64,000 nucleotides of DNA, taken from positions 2,666,001 to 2,730,000 of the forward strand of contig NZ_JAAQTL010000001.1 of NCBI RefSeq assembly GCF_011742875.1, in the 5' to 3' direction. Positions 36,482 through 45,664 of the stretch are shown in pieces (position 1 is the first letter of the stretch; each line of letters starts with the position of its first letter). The DNA is from Luteibacter yeojuensis (lineage in GTDB: Bacteria > Pseudomonadota > Gammaproteobacteria > Xanthomonadales > Rhodanobacteraceae). Under the pieces are notes generated by a model, which worked only from the letters and a program-made list of their open reading frames with translations, did not search any database and was not told the origin of the DNA. The translations under genes were made by a program, and so were the position numbers.

Positions 36482-37501
36482 TCATCGGGCCGCCACGGTA
36501 TTCTCGTGCGAAGGCCGCACGACCAGCGTGGCGGTCATGCCCGCCGACAGCACCGTCCCGGGCGGCAGGTGCGCCGTGTCGATCTTCACCCGTACCGGCA
36601 CGCGCTGGGCGAGGCGCACCCAGTTGAAGGTGGGATTCACGTCGGCCAGCAGGTCGCTGCCCGTGGGATTGTCGGCATCGGTAATGCCGTGCGCGATGCT
36701 TTCCACGGTGCCCTTCAGGCGCACGCCGCCGCTCATCAGGCGGATGTCCACCGGATCGCCCACACGCAGGCCGGGCAGCTTCGTCTCCTCGAAATAGCCG
36801 TAGATCCAGTACGAATCGCTGTCGATCAGCGCGAGGCGCGCGGCGCCTGCACTGGCATAGTCGCCGATGCGGACGTCCAGGTTGGTGACATAGCCGTCGA
36901 CCGGCGCCAGCACCTGCGTGCGATCCAGGTTGAGCTGCGCGGACGCGAGTTCCACCTGGGCCTGGGCCACGGCGGCGAGCGCCTGCTGCTGGGCGGCACT
37001 CGCCTGTTTCGTGCTTGCCTGCGCCTGCTGCCAGCCGGCGCGGGCGGCGTTCGCGGCGGCGACCGCGTTGGCCTTGTCTTCCGCCGAGATGACGTTGTTG
37101 ATGAGTTTCTGCCGACGCTCGGACTGCGCTTCGTACATCTCGTAGTTCGAGCGGCTCTGCTGCGCGCCCGCAAAGGCGGCGTTGATATTCGCGCCCGCCG
37201 CCCGCGCGGCCGCCTCGGCGGCGGAGAGGTTCGCCTTCGCCTGGGCGACGGCGTTCCGGTAGCGCGCCTGGTCGACGACGAAGAGCAGGTCGCCCTTCTT
37301 CACCGCCTGGTTGTCGACGACGCGCACGTCCGTGACGATTCCGGCCACATCCGGGGCGATGCGCACGATCTCGGCGCGCACGCGGCCGTCGCGGGTCCAT
37401 GGCGAATACATGTAGTGCTTCCACAACGCATGACCGACGAAGGCCGCGACGATCACGACGGCCGCCGTGGCGGCGAAACGGACGAGGTTGGCGAATCTCA
37501 T
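36482..37501 (-). CDS. HlyD-type membrane fusion protein (EmrA/AaeA-like)
   Basis: 339 residues. An N-terminal membrane anchor (FAATAAVVIVAAFVGHALW) precedes the biotinyl-lipoyl half-motif VRIAPDVAGIVTDVRVVDNQAVKKGD. A long Ala/Gln-rich coiled coil (about residues 90-190) and the second half-motif LAPVDGYVTNLDVRIGDYA follow. It bridges the inner-membrane FUSC transporter to the outer membrane. It is the last gene of the MarR-FUSC-DUF1656-HlyD operon. The start MRFANLVRF was chosen because the upstream extension overlaps DUF1656. Confidence 0.93.
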   Translation of the reverse strand: MRFANLVRFAATAAVVIVAAFVGHALWKHYMYSPWTRDGRVRAEIVRIAPDVAGIVTDVRVVDNQAVKKGDLLFVVDQARYRNAVAQAKANLSAAEAAARAAGANINAAFAGAQQSRSNYEMYEAQSERRQKLINNVISAEDKANAVAAANAARAGWQQAQASTKQASAAQQQALAAVAQAQVELASAQLNLDRTQVLAPVDGYVTNLDVRIGDYASAGAARLALIDSDSYWIYGYFEETKLPGLRVGDPVDIRLMSGGVRLKGTVESIAHGITDADNPTGSDLLADVNPTFNWVRLAQRVPVRVKIDTAHLPPGTVLSAGMTATLVVRPSHENTVAAR

Positions 37502-37512
37502 GACGGCATCAC

Positions 37513-37710
37513 TCAGTTGAGGAACAGCGCGAACGCGCCGAAGACACAGACGAAGGCGGCGAGGCGGAACAGCGTCGGGTGCCAGACGAGGCGGTAGAGG
37601 CCGAAGCGTCCCGCCAGCCAGTCGAGCAACCACAGCGCGAGCAGTGCCAGGACGAAGAGGACGAGCAACCCCGGAACCAGGGCGTCGCCGAGGGCGATTT
37701 CACGAGGCAT
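37513..37710 (-). CDS. DUF1656 / AaeX-like small membrane protein
   Basis: 65 residues with two hydrophobic helices (LVPGLLVLFVLALLALWLLDWL and FRLAAFVCVFGAFALFL). N-terminal MPREIALGDALVPG is typical of DUF1656, the third component accompanying FUSC and HlyD subunits in aromatic-acid efflux systems (AaeXAB). Its start overlaps the end of the FUSC gene by 11 nt, which indicates coupling. Confidence 0.9.
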   Translation of the reverse strand: MPREIALGDALVPGLLVLFVLALLALWLLDWLAGRFGLYRLVWHPTLFRLAAFVCVFGAFALFLN

Positions 37711-39826
37711 GGGCGATCTCCTTGGCGGGCGGGGTGTCCGGCATGTATGCGGCGAGGACCGATTCGCCGTCGAGCAGGGCCATGCGGACGAGACGGAGGT
37801 GTTCGAGCAGGTGGCGGTGCCCCTCGTGCTCGCAGACGCCGGCGATGGCCGTGGCGACGGCGTCGCGCGCCAGCAGGTAGCTGGCGGGATCGGGCTTCAC
37901 GTAGAAGCGGGCGAGCGTCGCCAGGACGCCTTCCAGGTAAGGCCGGAGCGTCGGGGGCAGTTCGCCGCGCGCCATGTCGTGGCGCAGTTCGATCAAGGCG
38001 CGGCCGGTCTCGTGAACCGCCAGCGCCCACGCGATGAGCGCGCGCGAATCGGCGCTGCCCGGCTCGGTCTGCGCGACCACCTGGCTGAAGAGGTCGTGGT
38101 TGACGCTCTCGAAGCGGTGGCGCAGCCCCGGTAGCGGCGCCTCGGCGGCGAGCGCCACCTGGCCGCGCAGGGCGGCGAGCTGGCGGCGGCGCAGCCACGG
38201 GCTGCCGATGGCCGACGGAATCACGATGAAGGAGACGACCGCCGACATCAGGCCGACGATCTGCGCGATCGCGTCGTTGATGAAATGAGCCGGGTCGTAG
38301 ACCTGGTGGTTCTTGAACGCCAGGATGTAGAGCAAGCCCAGCGCCCAGCCCAGTCCGATACCGCCCCAGCGCTGGCTCGCCTGCAGCATCACGCCCACGA
38401 CGAGGAACGGCAGTACGCCGGCGACCATGAGGCCGTATCCGTCGAGCTGGGTCAGGACGAAGAAATGGCACAGGAAGCCGAGGACCATGCCTATCAGGTA
38501 GCCGTAGGTAACGTCCCGGGTGACCCGCGTGGGATTGGGGGTGACGGCGAACAAGCCCGCGAAGATGGTCGCGATCAACATCGCGCTGGACCCGAGCGGC
38601 CACGCGCTCTCGATCCAGAACGCGCCGAGGACGAGCATGGTCAACGTCGTGCGCGCCGTCGCGATGCCGGCACCGAGATAATCGTTGCCGCGATCGAAGC
38701 GCACGCGCTCCACAGGGCCACCGACGATGCGCGGCGCCTGCAAGGTCGACGCCGCGTCGACGTAATCGTAAAGCTCGCCCGCGAAGCGCAGGAGGAGCGA
38801 TGCGCCGGTTTCGAAATCGCGCAGATCCTGCTCGTCGGCGAACCCCGCGCGCACCTCCACGGCGTCCTCGCGCATGCGCTCCCGCGCCACGAGCAGCCGC
38901 GGCAAGAGCACACGCGCGCCCTCGCCCGCCTCGAGCGGCACCTCCAACGCCTCGCCGAGCGGGGCGTAAAGATGGACGAGCGCATCCGCGGCACGGTCGC
39001 GCCGCGCACGCTTGAGCCGGTTGATGAGGTGGTGAAGCGACTGGAAGCTCGTCGACGCCGCCATGAAGCGCTGGTTGAACAGGCGCAGGTGATTGCTTCG
39101 GGCGCGTGTCTCCGCGTCTTCGAAGATGACCGAACTGCGCAGGTCCTCGAGCGTCACGGCCGCCCGAACGAAGCGCAGGTGCGCGTTCTCCATGGCATCG
39201 CGCGGGATCGCGCCCTCCATGCTCCCGCGCACGAAGCCGAGGAAGTCGCTGAACTGCCCCCGCGCGCTGCGGCGCAGGACATCGCGCACGCGGCTGGGAA
39301 AGACCACGTCGCTGATCGCGCCGCTGACGAGGATGCCCAGCAGCACCTCGCTGAGGCGGGCAACCGCGGAATCGAAGACGCCCGGCGGGTTCTCGATGAC
39401 AGGGACGACGATGACCGCCGCCGTGTAGCCGGCGAGGACGAAGGCATAGGCCTTGAAGTTGCGATACAGCGTGGCTCCGCCCGCGCAGACGCCGAGCCAG
39501 AGCGACAACGCGACGAGGAAGAGGTCGCGCTGCTGCGGGAAGGCGGCGACGATACCGATCGCGGCTCCGGCGCCGGCCACCGTGCCGAGCGCGCGGTAGA
39601 AACTCTTCGCCAGCACCATGCCCGACTGCCGGTTCGCCACGATGATCGTCGTGATCATCGCCGTGGAAGGCGACGGCAAGGCCAGGCGCATGGCAATCCA
39701 GCCCGTGACGAAGATCGCAAGGAGGGTCTTCGCCACGAAGAGCCATACCGAGGCTTCCTCGCGCAGTGTCTCGACGACAAGCCGGCGGCCGAGGGGAACG
39801 CTGCCTGAAAAATCGGAACCGGTCAT
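37700..39826 (-). CDS. FUSC family inner-membrane transporter (AaeB-like)
   Basis: 708 residues in the FUSC/ArAE layout: two bundles of about six helices (residues roughly 25-185 and 380-530), each followed by a soluble domain. Examples are IMRLALPSPSTAMITTIIVANRQSG with its surrounding helices and YGYLIGMVLGFLCHFFVLTQLDGYGL. With HlyD and DUF1656 it forms a putative exporter of aromatic carboxylates or phenolics. It follows marR by 13 nt. Confidence 0.92.
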   Translation of the reverse strand: MTGSDFSGSVPLGRRLVVETLREEASVWLFVAKTLLAIFVTGWIAMRLALPSPSTAMITTIIVANRQSGMVLAKSFYRALGTVAGAGAAIGIVAAFPQQRDLFLVALSLWLGVCAGGATLYRNFKAYAFVLAGYTAAVIVVPVIENPPGVFDSAVARLSEVLLGILVSGAISDVVFPSRVRDVLRRSARGQFSDFLGFVRGSMEGAIPRDAMENAHLRFVRAAVTLEDLRSSVIFEDAETRARSNHLRLFNQRFMAASTSFQSLHHLINRLKRARRDRAADALVHLYAPLGEALEVPLEAGEGARVLLPRLLVARERMREDAVEVRAGFADEQDLRDFETGASLLLRFAGELYDYVDAASTLQAPRIVGGPVERVRFDRGNDYLGAGIATARTTLTMLVLGAFWIESAWPLGSSAMLIATIFAGLFAVTPNPTRVTRDVTYGYLIGMVLGFLCHFFVLTQLDGYGLMVAGVLPFLVVGVMLQASQRWGGIGLGWALGLLYILAFKNHQVYDPAHFINDAIAQIVGLMSAVVSFIVIPSAIGSPWLRRRQLAALRGQVALAAEAPLPGLRHRFESVNHDLFSQVVAQTEPGSADSRALIAWALAVHETGRALIELRHDMARGELPPTLRPYLEGVLATLARFYVKPDPASYLLARDAVATAIAGVCEHEGHRHLLEHLRLVRMALLDGESVLAAYMPDTPPAKEIAHAS

Positions 39827-39839
39827 GACACGCGTCCGC

Positions 39840-40331
39840 TCACTCCCCGAACCCGGCCAGCATCTTCTTCAGGAGGGTCTCGAGCTGCCCCTGTTCGGCC
39901 ACCGTAAGGTTACGCGTCTGCCGGTGAAGCAGCGTGACGATGTCCGGCAGGAAGTCGGCGATGAGGGCGAGACCCTCGGGCGTCAGCGTGAGCGTGACCT
40001 TGCGACGGTCCGCCTCGGTGCCCGAACGAGCGATGAGACCTTTCTCGCACAGTTGCGTGGTGAGACGCGTGACGTTCGCGGATTTCTCCCCGGCGGCATC
40101 GGCCAGGGCCGAGGGATGCATGCTGTTGTCGGACGAGCCGTACAGCATCATGAGGATGTTGTACTCGGGATGGTTGAGGCCGTAGGGCCGTAGGGCCGCG
40201 TTCGCCTCGTCGTGCACTTCCTTGAAGAGGTGCTTGATCAGGCGCACCAGCACGGCCGGCTCCCGCGGAAAGTCGGGGTACTTGGCGCGGGTGATGTCCA
40301 GGCGGGCTTCGGTGGGGGCGAAATCGCGCAT
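39840..40331 (-). CDS. MarR family transcriptional regulator of the efflux operon
   Basis: 163 residues with a winged-helix core: NHPEYNILMMLYGSSDNSMHPSALADA, EKSANVTRLTTQLCEKGLIARS and the wing EADRRKVTLTLTPEG. As first gene of the efflux operon it most likely represses its own promoter and is released by an aromatic ligand. A good sigma-70 promoter overlapped by an AT-rich dyad lies just upstream (40362-40389). Confidence 0.93.
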   Translation of the reverse strand: MRDFAPTEARLDITRAKYPDFPREPAVLVRLIKHLFKEVHDEANAALRPYGLNHPEYNILMMLYGSSDNSMHPSALADAAGEKSANVTRLTTQLCEKGLIARSGTEADRRKVTLTLTPEGLALIADFLPDIVTLLHRQTRNLTVAEQGQLETLLKKMLAGFGE

Positions 40332-40361
40332 CGGGGTGAGTCCTGCGGCAGTTACCTCATA

Positions 40362-40389
40362 AGTATATAGTTCATTTATGTATATTCAA
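40362..40389 (-). promoter_or_regulatory. Sigma-70-type promoter and candidate MarR operator
   Basis: On the minus strand, TTGAAT (-35, plus-strand 40384-40389) and TATACT (-10, plus-strand 40362-40367) are separated by 16 nt. The spacer carries an AT-rich dyad (ATATA at 40365-40369 and TATAT at 40381-40385), unusually AT-rich for this genome and well placed for autorepression by the MarR protein. Confidence 0.65.
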
Positions 40390-40492
40390 TAGCTGTAGTT
40401 ATTTCGCGATGCTGCCCGCTAGCAGGCTCGGAATGACCCAGGCCCCCGGCCGCCAGCTATGGTTCGATATCTCCCGATCGGGGATACGGCGG

Positions 40493-41236
40493 TCAGATGA
40501 TTCCGCCGTTGGCGCGCAGGACCTGGCCATTGATCCAGCCGCCATCGGGACCGGCGAGGAAGGCAACGGCCGCGGCGATATCGTCGGGCGTGCCGAGGCG
40601 CTCGAGCGGCGCGAGCTTGGCGAGGTGATCGATCAGTTCGGCGGACTTGCCGTCGAGGAAAAGGTCCGTGGCGGTGGGACCCGGAGCGACGGCGTTCACC
40701 GTGATGGCGCGGCCACGCAGCTCGCGGGCGAGGATCCTGGTGGTGGCTTCGATCGCGGCCTTGGTGGCGGCATACGGCGCGTAGCCGGGCTGAAGCAGGC
40801 CGACGACGCTCGAGGAGAAGTTGACGATGCGGCCGCCGTTACGCAGGCGTTTCGCGGCTTCGCGCATCGTGTTGTAGCTGCCCTTCACGTTGATGTCGAA
40901 GAGGCGGTCGAAATCCTCGTCCTTCAATTCGGCGACGGTGGACAAGGCCATGACGCCGGCGTTGTTCACCAGCACATCGATGCCGCCGTAGACCTCTTCC
41001 ACCGTGTCGAACAGGCGGCGAACATCGGCCGCCTTGGAAACGTCGGCCTGCGCGGTGATCGCCTTGCCGCCGGCCGCCTCGATCTCGCGGACGACACCGC
41101 CGGCCGCCTGGGCGCCACCGGCGTAGTTCACGACGACGATGAAGCCGTCGCGGCCCAGGCGTCGGGCCACGGCCGCGCCGATGCCCCGCGAGGCACCCGT
41201 GACGATGGCGATCCTGGATTCGGTATTCACGTTCAT
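40493..41236 (-). CDS. SDR family oxidoreductase
   Basis: A 247-residue classical short-chain dehydrogenase/reductase. It has the cofactor motif VTGASRGIGAA, the structural NNAG (DVLVNNAGVMA), the catalytic Ser region VNFSSSVVG and YxxxK in GYAPYAATKAAIEA. The C-terminal VAPGPTATDLFLDGKS and GWINGQVLRANGG fit 3-oxoacyl-ACP-reductase-like SDRs of unknown substrate. It is divergently transcribed from a LysR gene, the usual layout for a regulated pair. Confidence 0.92.
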   Translation of the reverse strand: MNVNTESRIAIVTGASRGIGAAVARRLGRDGFIVVVNYAGGAQAAGGVVREIEAAGGKAITAQADVSKAADVRRLFDTVEEVYGGIDVLVNNAGVMALSTVAELKDEDFDRLFDINVKGSYNTMREAAKRLRNGGRIVNFSSSVVGLLQPGYAPYAATKAAIEATTRILARELRGRAITVNAVAPGPTATDLFLDGKSAELIDHLAKLAPLERLGTPDDIAAAVAFLAGPDGGWINGQVLRANGGII

Positions 41237-41349
41237 GTCGGTTCTCCGGTACCGGCTCGATTGCCGGGCGTGAACAGCATGCGCGTTGCCATGGGTTGGA
41301 TAATCCACCAATATCTGGCTTCACTATTCCGCTTTCTGGAACAACTATC

Positions 41350-42267
41350 GTGTCCCTGGATCGCTTCGAGACCATGCGACTGTTCGTCCGGATCGTGGAG
41401 CGACGCAGCTTCACCCTCGCCGCGAGCGACCTCGACCTGCCGCGCTCGACGGCGACCCAGGCAATCAAACGGCTGGAAACCCGGTTGGGCGTGCGCCTGC
41501 TCCAGCGGACCACACGCCACGTGAGCCCCACGCTGGACGGCGAGGCCTACCATCGCCGCTGCGTCGCCATCCTCGCGGACATCGAAGATGCCGAAGCAGC
41601 CTTCGTGGACGCGCGCCCGACAGGGATGCTGCGCGTGGACATGCACGGCACGCTGGCGCGAACGTTCGTGCTTCCCGCCTTACCGGAATTCCTCGCGCGA
41701 TACCCCGGCCTGCGCGTGCACCTTGGCGAAGGCGACCGCTGGGTGGATCTCGTGCGCGAAGGGGTGGATTGCGTGCTGCGCGTGGGCGACCTCCACGACA
41801 GCAGCATGGTGGGACGGCGGCTGGCGATGCTCGAGGAAGTGACCTGCGCGAGTCCCGATTACCTGGCGCGACATGGCACGCCGCAATCGCTGGCGGACCT
41901 CGATGGCCATGTCGCCATCGGCTTCCTGTCGACGGCGACCGGCAGCATCATCCCGCTGGAATTCATGGAAGCCGGCGGGCTGCGCCAAGTCACCCTGCCA
42001 TCGGTGGTGAGCGTGGCGGGCGCGGAAACCAATACCGCCCTGGCACGACTGGGCCTGGGGCTTACCCAGGTGCCGCGCTACCACGTGGCGGCGGATCTCG
42101 CCGCGGGCAGACTGGTAGAGGTGTTGCCCGACCTTCCTCCCAGGCCTTCGCCGGTATCCCTGCTCTATCCGCAAAGCCGCCAGCTTTCGCCGCGCGTGCG
42201 CGTGTTCATCGATTGGGTCAGCGAGACGTTCAGGGCTCGCGCCGGCGATGGCGTCCGGATGTCCTGA
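41350..42267 (+). CDS. LysR family transcriptional regulator
   Basis: 305 residues from a GTG at 41350. The helix-turn-helix is RSFTLAASDLDLPRSTATQA followed by IKRLETRLGVRLLQRTTR, and the substrate-binding domain starts near GMLRVDMHGTLARTFVLP. Frame-open codons upstream (ATG 41296) would add 18 poorly conserved residues; VSLDRFETMRLFVRIVE is the common start pattern. It probably regulates the divergent SDR gene through the roughly 110-nt shared region. Confidence 0.92.
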   Translation: MSLDRFETMRLFVRIVERRSFTLAASDLDLPRSTATQAIKRLETRLGVRLLQRTTRHVSPTLDGEAYHRRCVAILADIEDAEAAFVDARPTGMLRVDMHGTLARTFVLPALPEFLARYPGLRVHLGEGDRWVDLVREGVDCVLRVGDLHDSSMVGRRLAMLEEVTCASPDYLARHGTPQSLADLDGHVAIGFLSTATGSIIPLEFMEAGGLRQVTLPSVVSVAGAETNTALARLGLGLTQVPRYHVAADLAAGRLVEVLPDLPPRPSPVSLLYPQSRQLSPRVRVFIDWVSETFRARAGDGVRMS

Positions 42268-42278
42268 CGACGCCCCCG

Positions 42279-45080
42279 TCAGTCGATGACGCGGCCATCG
42301 CCGTCCACGAGGCGCAGGCCTGGGAACTGGGCCCGCAGCGGACCTTCGATATGCGTCCTGTCGCCAACGATCACCCACGTCTTCCGGCTTGTTTGCAAGA
42401 CATCCTTCAAGGCCTTGCCGGCATCCTGCGTAGTGGTCTGGCTCAGCGTCTCCGGGAGGGTTCGCAGGAAGTCGTCGCGCCTGCCGAGCGTCACGTCGCC
42501 GGCGATCTGGTGCATGACCGACTCGCCCCGCTCGAGAGCACCGGCCAGGGAGCGAGCGAGCCCGATCGCGTGCCTGCCCACCTCGATGTCGGAAAGAGGC
42601 GACCGCTCCTCGACGAGACCGGCGATCTCGCGACGCAGCTCCGCGATGGCGGCGCCCGTGCGATCCGTCTGCACCCGCATGTCGATGGTCAACGGCCTCC
42701 GACCACGCTGCCTGGACAGGCTGGAATGCACACCGTACGTCCATCCTTTCGCCTCGCGCAGGTTCGTATCCAGCCGCGACCCCGGCCCGCCGGCGAAAAC
42801 CATGTTGGCCAGCTCCAGCGCCACGCCGTTCGTCGCGGGCGGGGCGATGAGACCGAGAGCGATCTGCGATTGTCGTGCGTGCGGCCGATGCACGAGATAG
42901 GCCACCTCGTCCGGCGCCACGGAGGCCGCTTCCGCAGGCGGGGACGGCAACGGCGTGTCGGGAGCCCTCCAGTCGCCGAGCGCAGTGTTCAGCGTGGCGA
43001 GTGCGGCTTCCCTCGAGACATCGCCCACCACGATCACGCGAAGGTTGTCGGGACGAAGCATCGCGTCGCGAATGGCGCGAAGATCGTTCGCATCCATCGT
43101 CTCGATCGATGCGGGAGGACGCCCCTCATCGGTGCGCAGCCGGGCCAGGGTTGCCATGGCCACCTCATAGGCATCCGCCTGCCGGTCATCGGCGAACGCC
43201 ATGAGCTGTGCCCGGATCCGTTCGACGTCGGCGGAGCGAAACGCCGCGCGCCGGGTCGCGTCGGCCATGACTGCCAGGGCGGATGCCAGTCGGCCGCGCG
43301 GCACCGCGAGGTCGAGCGTGCAGGTGTCGGCATCGCAATCGCTGCCGAGGGTGGCTCCCAAACGGTCGATCCGCCGCGCGAATTCCGATGCGCCGATGTC
43401 GGGGGTGCCTTGCCGGAGCATCGCCATCATGAAGCGCGCCGCGTCCGCCGGGTTCCCGCTCCCGCTGCCCCGGTCGAACTGAAAGAGCACATGGGTGAAC
43501 GCGCCGCCGGCGCGTCTCGCCAGGACGAGTTCCGTCCCATTCCCCAGGCGGGCGCGCTCCAGCGGTGGAACGGGCAGCTTCGGCATCGCGACACTTACGG
43601 CGGGCACACGGGTTCGATCGACGCTCCAACCTCGCGTCACGGTGAAGTCGGATCTGGCATCGCTTCGCGCGGGCGGCTGTCCCCCGACCGGACCGCGCCC
43701 CGCGTCGGAGGCGTCTTCCGCCTCGGCGTCGAAACCGTCCGGTGCGGGCCTCACCAGGAGCGTGTGTCCAGGCCGGCCCAACCAGCTCGCGGCGGCCTCT
43801 CGCACGTCGGCGGCAGTGGTGACGTTCATGCGCTCGCGGAATGTCCATTCCGACTCGGGATCGCCGTGCCGCAACTGGCCCTGGACCAGCGCCCGCGCCA
43901 TGCCGGACATCGTTTCCGTGGAGGCGAGGAAGCCGACCTCCTCGCGTGTCCGGGCCAGGGCGAGTTCGTCCCCGGCCGGCCCGTCCGCGATGAAGGCCGC
44001 CAACTCGCTGTCGAGCGCGGCTTCGACGACGGCGGGATCGACGTGCTCCGCGACATCGACGGCGACGACGAACATCCCCGCCAGCGCCCGTCTGGACAGC
44101 GTCACCTCGACACCGGACGCAAGGCCGTCCCTGGTCACCAGCCGGCGATGGAGTCGCGAGCTCCGGGTGCCTCCAAGGAGGGTCGCGGCGAGCTGGAGCG
44201 GAACCAGCGCCGCGGAACCCGCCCCGGTTCCGGGTACCGGCCAGGCCTTCACTATTCGCGTATGCGCGACCTTGCCGTGCATCACCGCGCGCGACGGCGC
44301 GGCGAACGGCACGACCCATGGCTGCTGGCGAACCCGGCCAGGACCCGGCGCGATGTCGGCGAAGTACGCCATGGCTTTCTCGCGGGCGACCTCCGGGGTG
44401 ATGTCGCCTGCCATGACCAGCGTGGCATTGGCAGCGCCGTAATGCGCGCGGAACCATGTGCGCGCACGGTCGAGGGACACGTTTTCCAGATCGCCGGGAA
44501 GACCGTACCCGTCGCGATGGTAGGGATGGTTGGCGGGAAACACATGCCGCAGGAGCCTGGCCTGGGACCGGCCATGCGGCCGATCGAGCATCCCGCGACG
44601 CTCGTTGAGGACGATGTCGCGCTGGGTCCGCAACCGGGCCTCGTCGAGCGCGCCAAGGAGATGGCCCATGCGGTCGGATTCCAGCCACAGGGCCTTGTCG
44701 AGCGCACCCGTCGGCACCGTCTGGTAATAGGCTGTTTCGTCGACGTCGGTCGTGGCGTTGACCATCGTGCCGCCGCTTTCCAGGATCGCATCCAGGTGCG
44801 GGGCGCGGTGGTTTTCCGAGCCCGGGAACATGAGGTGCTCGGACAGGTGCGCCAGTCCCGATTGACCGGCCGGATCGTCGGCGGACCCGCTGCCGTACCA
44901 GACGCCCACCGAAACGATCGGCGCCTTGTGATCTTCGTGAACGAGGACGGTAAGGCCATTGGGCAGACGCAATCGCCGGTAGGCGACCCCCTCTGCCAGG
45001 GAGACGCCTGCACAGGCGCCGGCAAGCGAAACGAACAGCGTGACCTTCGCCAGACGCCCGGCACCGATGGACATGCCCAT
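42279..45080 (-). CDS. M16 family zinc peptidase (pitrilysin/insulinase type), copy 1
   Basis: About 933 residues with a hydrophobic export signal (LAKVTLFVSLAGACAGVSLAEG). The inverted zinc motif HxxEH is in GLAHLSEHLMFPGSENH and the second-shell glutamate region is DETAYYQTVP. Two M16 halves are present; the second (LGNGTELVLARRAGGAFTHV) lacks a zinc motif, as expected. ATG 45080 is preferred because GGGAG lies 5 nt before it; ATG 45092 is only four codons longer. It is a close relative of the downstream M16 gene at 45665-48544. Confidence 0.92.
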   Translation of the reverse strand: MGMSIGAGRLAKVTLFVSLAGACAGVSLAEGVAYRRLRLPNGLTVLVHEDHKAPIVSVGVWYGSGSADDPAGQSGLAHLSEHLMFPGSENHRAPHLDAILESGGTMVNATTDVDETAYYQTVPTGALDKALWLESDRMGHLLGALDEARLRTQRDIVLNERRGMLDRPHGRSQARLLRHVFPANHPYHRDGYGLPGDLENVSLDRARTWFRAHYGAANATLVMAGDITPEVAREKAMAYFADIAPGPGRVRQQPWVVPFAAPSRAVMHGKVAHTRIVKAWPVPGTGAGSAALVPLQLAATLLGGTRSSRLHRRLVTRDGLASGVEVTLSRRALAGMFVVAVDVAEHVDPAVVEAALDSELAAFIADGPAGDELALARTREEVGFLASTETMSGMARALVQGQLRHGDPESEWTFRERMNVTTAADVREAAASWLGRPGHTLLVRPAPDGFDAEAEDASDAGRGPVGGQPPARSDARSDFTVTRGWSVDRTRVPAVSVAMPKLPVPPLERARLGNGTELVLARRAGGAFTHVLFQFDRGSGSGNPADAARFMMAMLRQGTPDIGASEFARRIDRLGATLGSDCDADTCTLDLAVPRGRLASALAVMADATRRAAFRSADVERIRAQLMAFADDRQADAYEVAMATLARLRTDEGRPPASIETMDANDLRAIRDAMLRPDNLRVIVVGDVSREAALATLNTALGDWRAPDTPLPSPPAEAASVAPDEVAYLVHRPHARQSQIALGLIAPPATNGVALELANMVFAGGPGSRLDTNLREAKGWTYGVHSSLSRQRGRRPLTIDMRVQTDRTGAAIAELRREIAGLVEERSPLSDIEVGRHAIGLARSLAGALERGESVMHQIAGDVTLGRRDDFLRTLPETLSQTTTQDAGKALKDVLQTSRKTWVIVGDRTHIEGPLRAQFPGLRLVDGDGRVID

Positions 45081-45172
45081 ACCCACTCCCATGCTGATGA
45101 AGCATGGAAGTTAAAAGCCCTGCATGCGACGACCGTAGCGGCGTCCTGCCTCGCGACGGGTCGGGAAAGGAC

Positions 45173-45580
45173 TCAGTTCTTGAGGGGAACGGTCTCGAAA
45201 CCGCCCTGCGGCGTCGTGTTTGCCGGCGGCGGAGGCGGATTGCCGGCGCGCGCGGGGGCGACTGCGCGGTTTCCGCAGGTGTAGGCGCCCCACTCCTGCG
45301 AGCCGTCGCTGGGTTCGCCCAACGGCTTCACCGTGTCGGCGCCCATCTTCGCGGCTTCGTTGCGCGCCATGACTTCCAGTTCGTCGCGAACCTTCAGGTC
45401 GTTGCGATCCACGGGGCCGACGCGGCTCATGACGGAGACGGTGACCTTGCCCTGCTCGCGGCAGCTGCCGACGTCGCCGTTCCAGGCGGTACGCACGTTG
45501 CGCGCGCCGTCGTCGAGCTTGATGCCCCAGCTGCAGCCTGAGAGGACGAGTGGAACGAGGATGAGGAAGGTCTTGCGCAT
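45173..45580 (-). CDS. Small lipoprotein, DUF4156-like
   Basis: 135 residues. The signal peptide MRKTFLILVPLVLSGC ends in a lipobox (LSGC). The domain contains VRTAWNGDVGSCREQGKVTVSV and VMARNEAAKMGADTVKPLG, typical of DUF4156 lipoproteins, followed by a Pro-rich tail (NPPPPPANTTP). Function is unknown. It lies between two M16 peptidase genes on the same strand, 84 nt after the first. Confidence 0.85.
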   Translation of the reverse strand: MRKTFLILVPLVLSGCSWGIKLDDGARNVRTAWNGDVGSCREQGKVTVSVMSRVGPVDRNDLKVRDELEVMARNEAAKMGADTVKPLGEPSDGSQEWGAYTCGNRAVAPARAGNPPPPPANTTPQGGFETVPLKN

Positions 45581-45664
45581 GGGTGGCTCCGGGAAAGCGG
45601 TCACTGGCTATGCTAGCCGGATGGACGTGGAGGCGCGATCTATTCGATCGCGCCTCCGCCCGGC

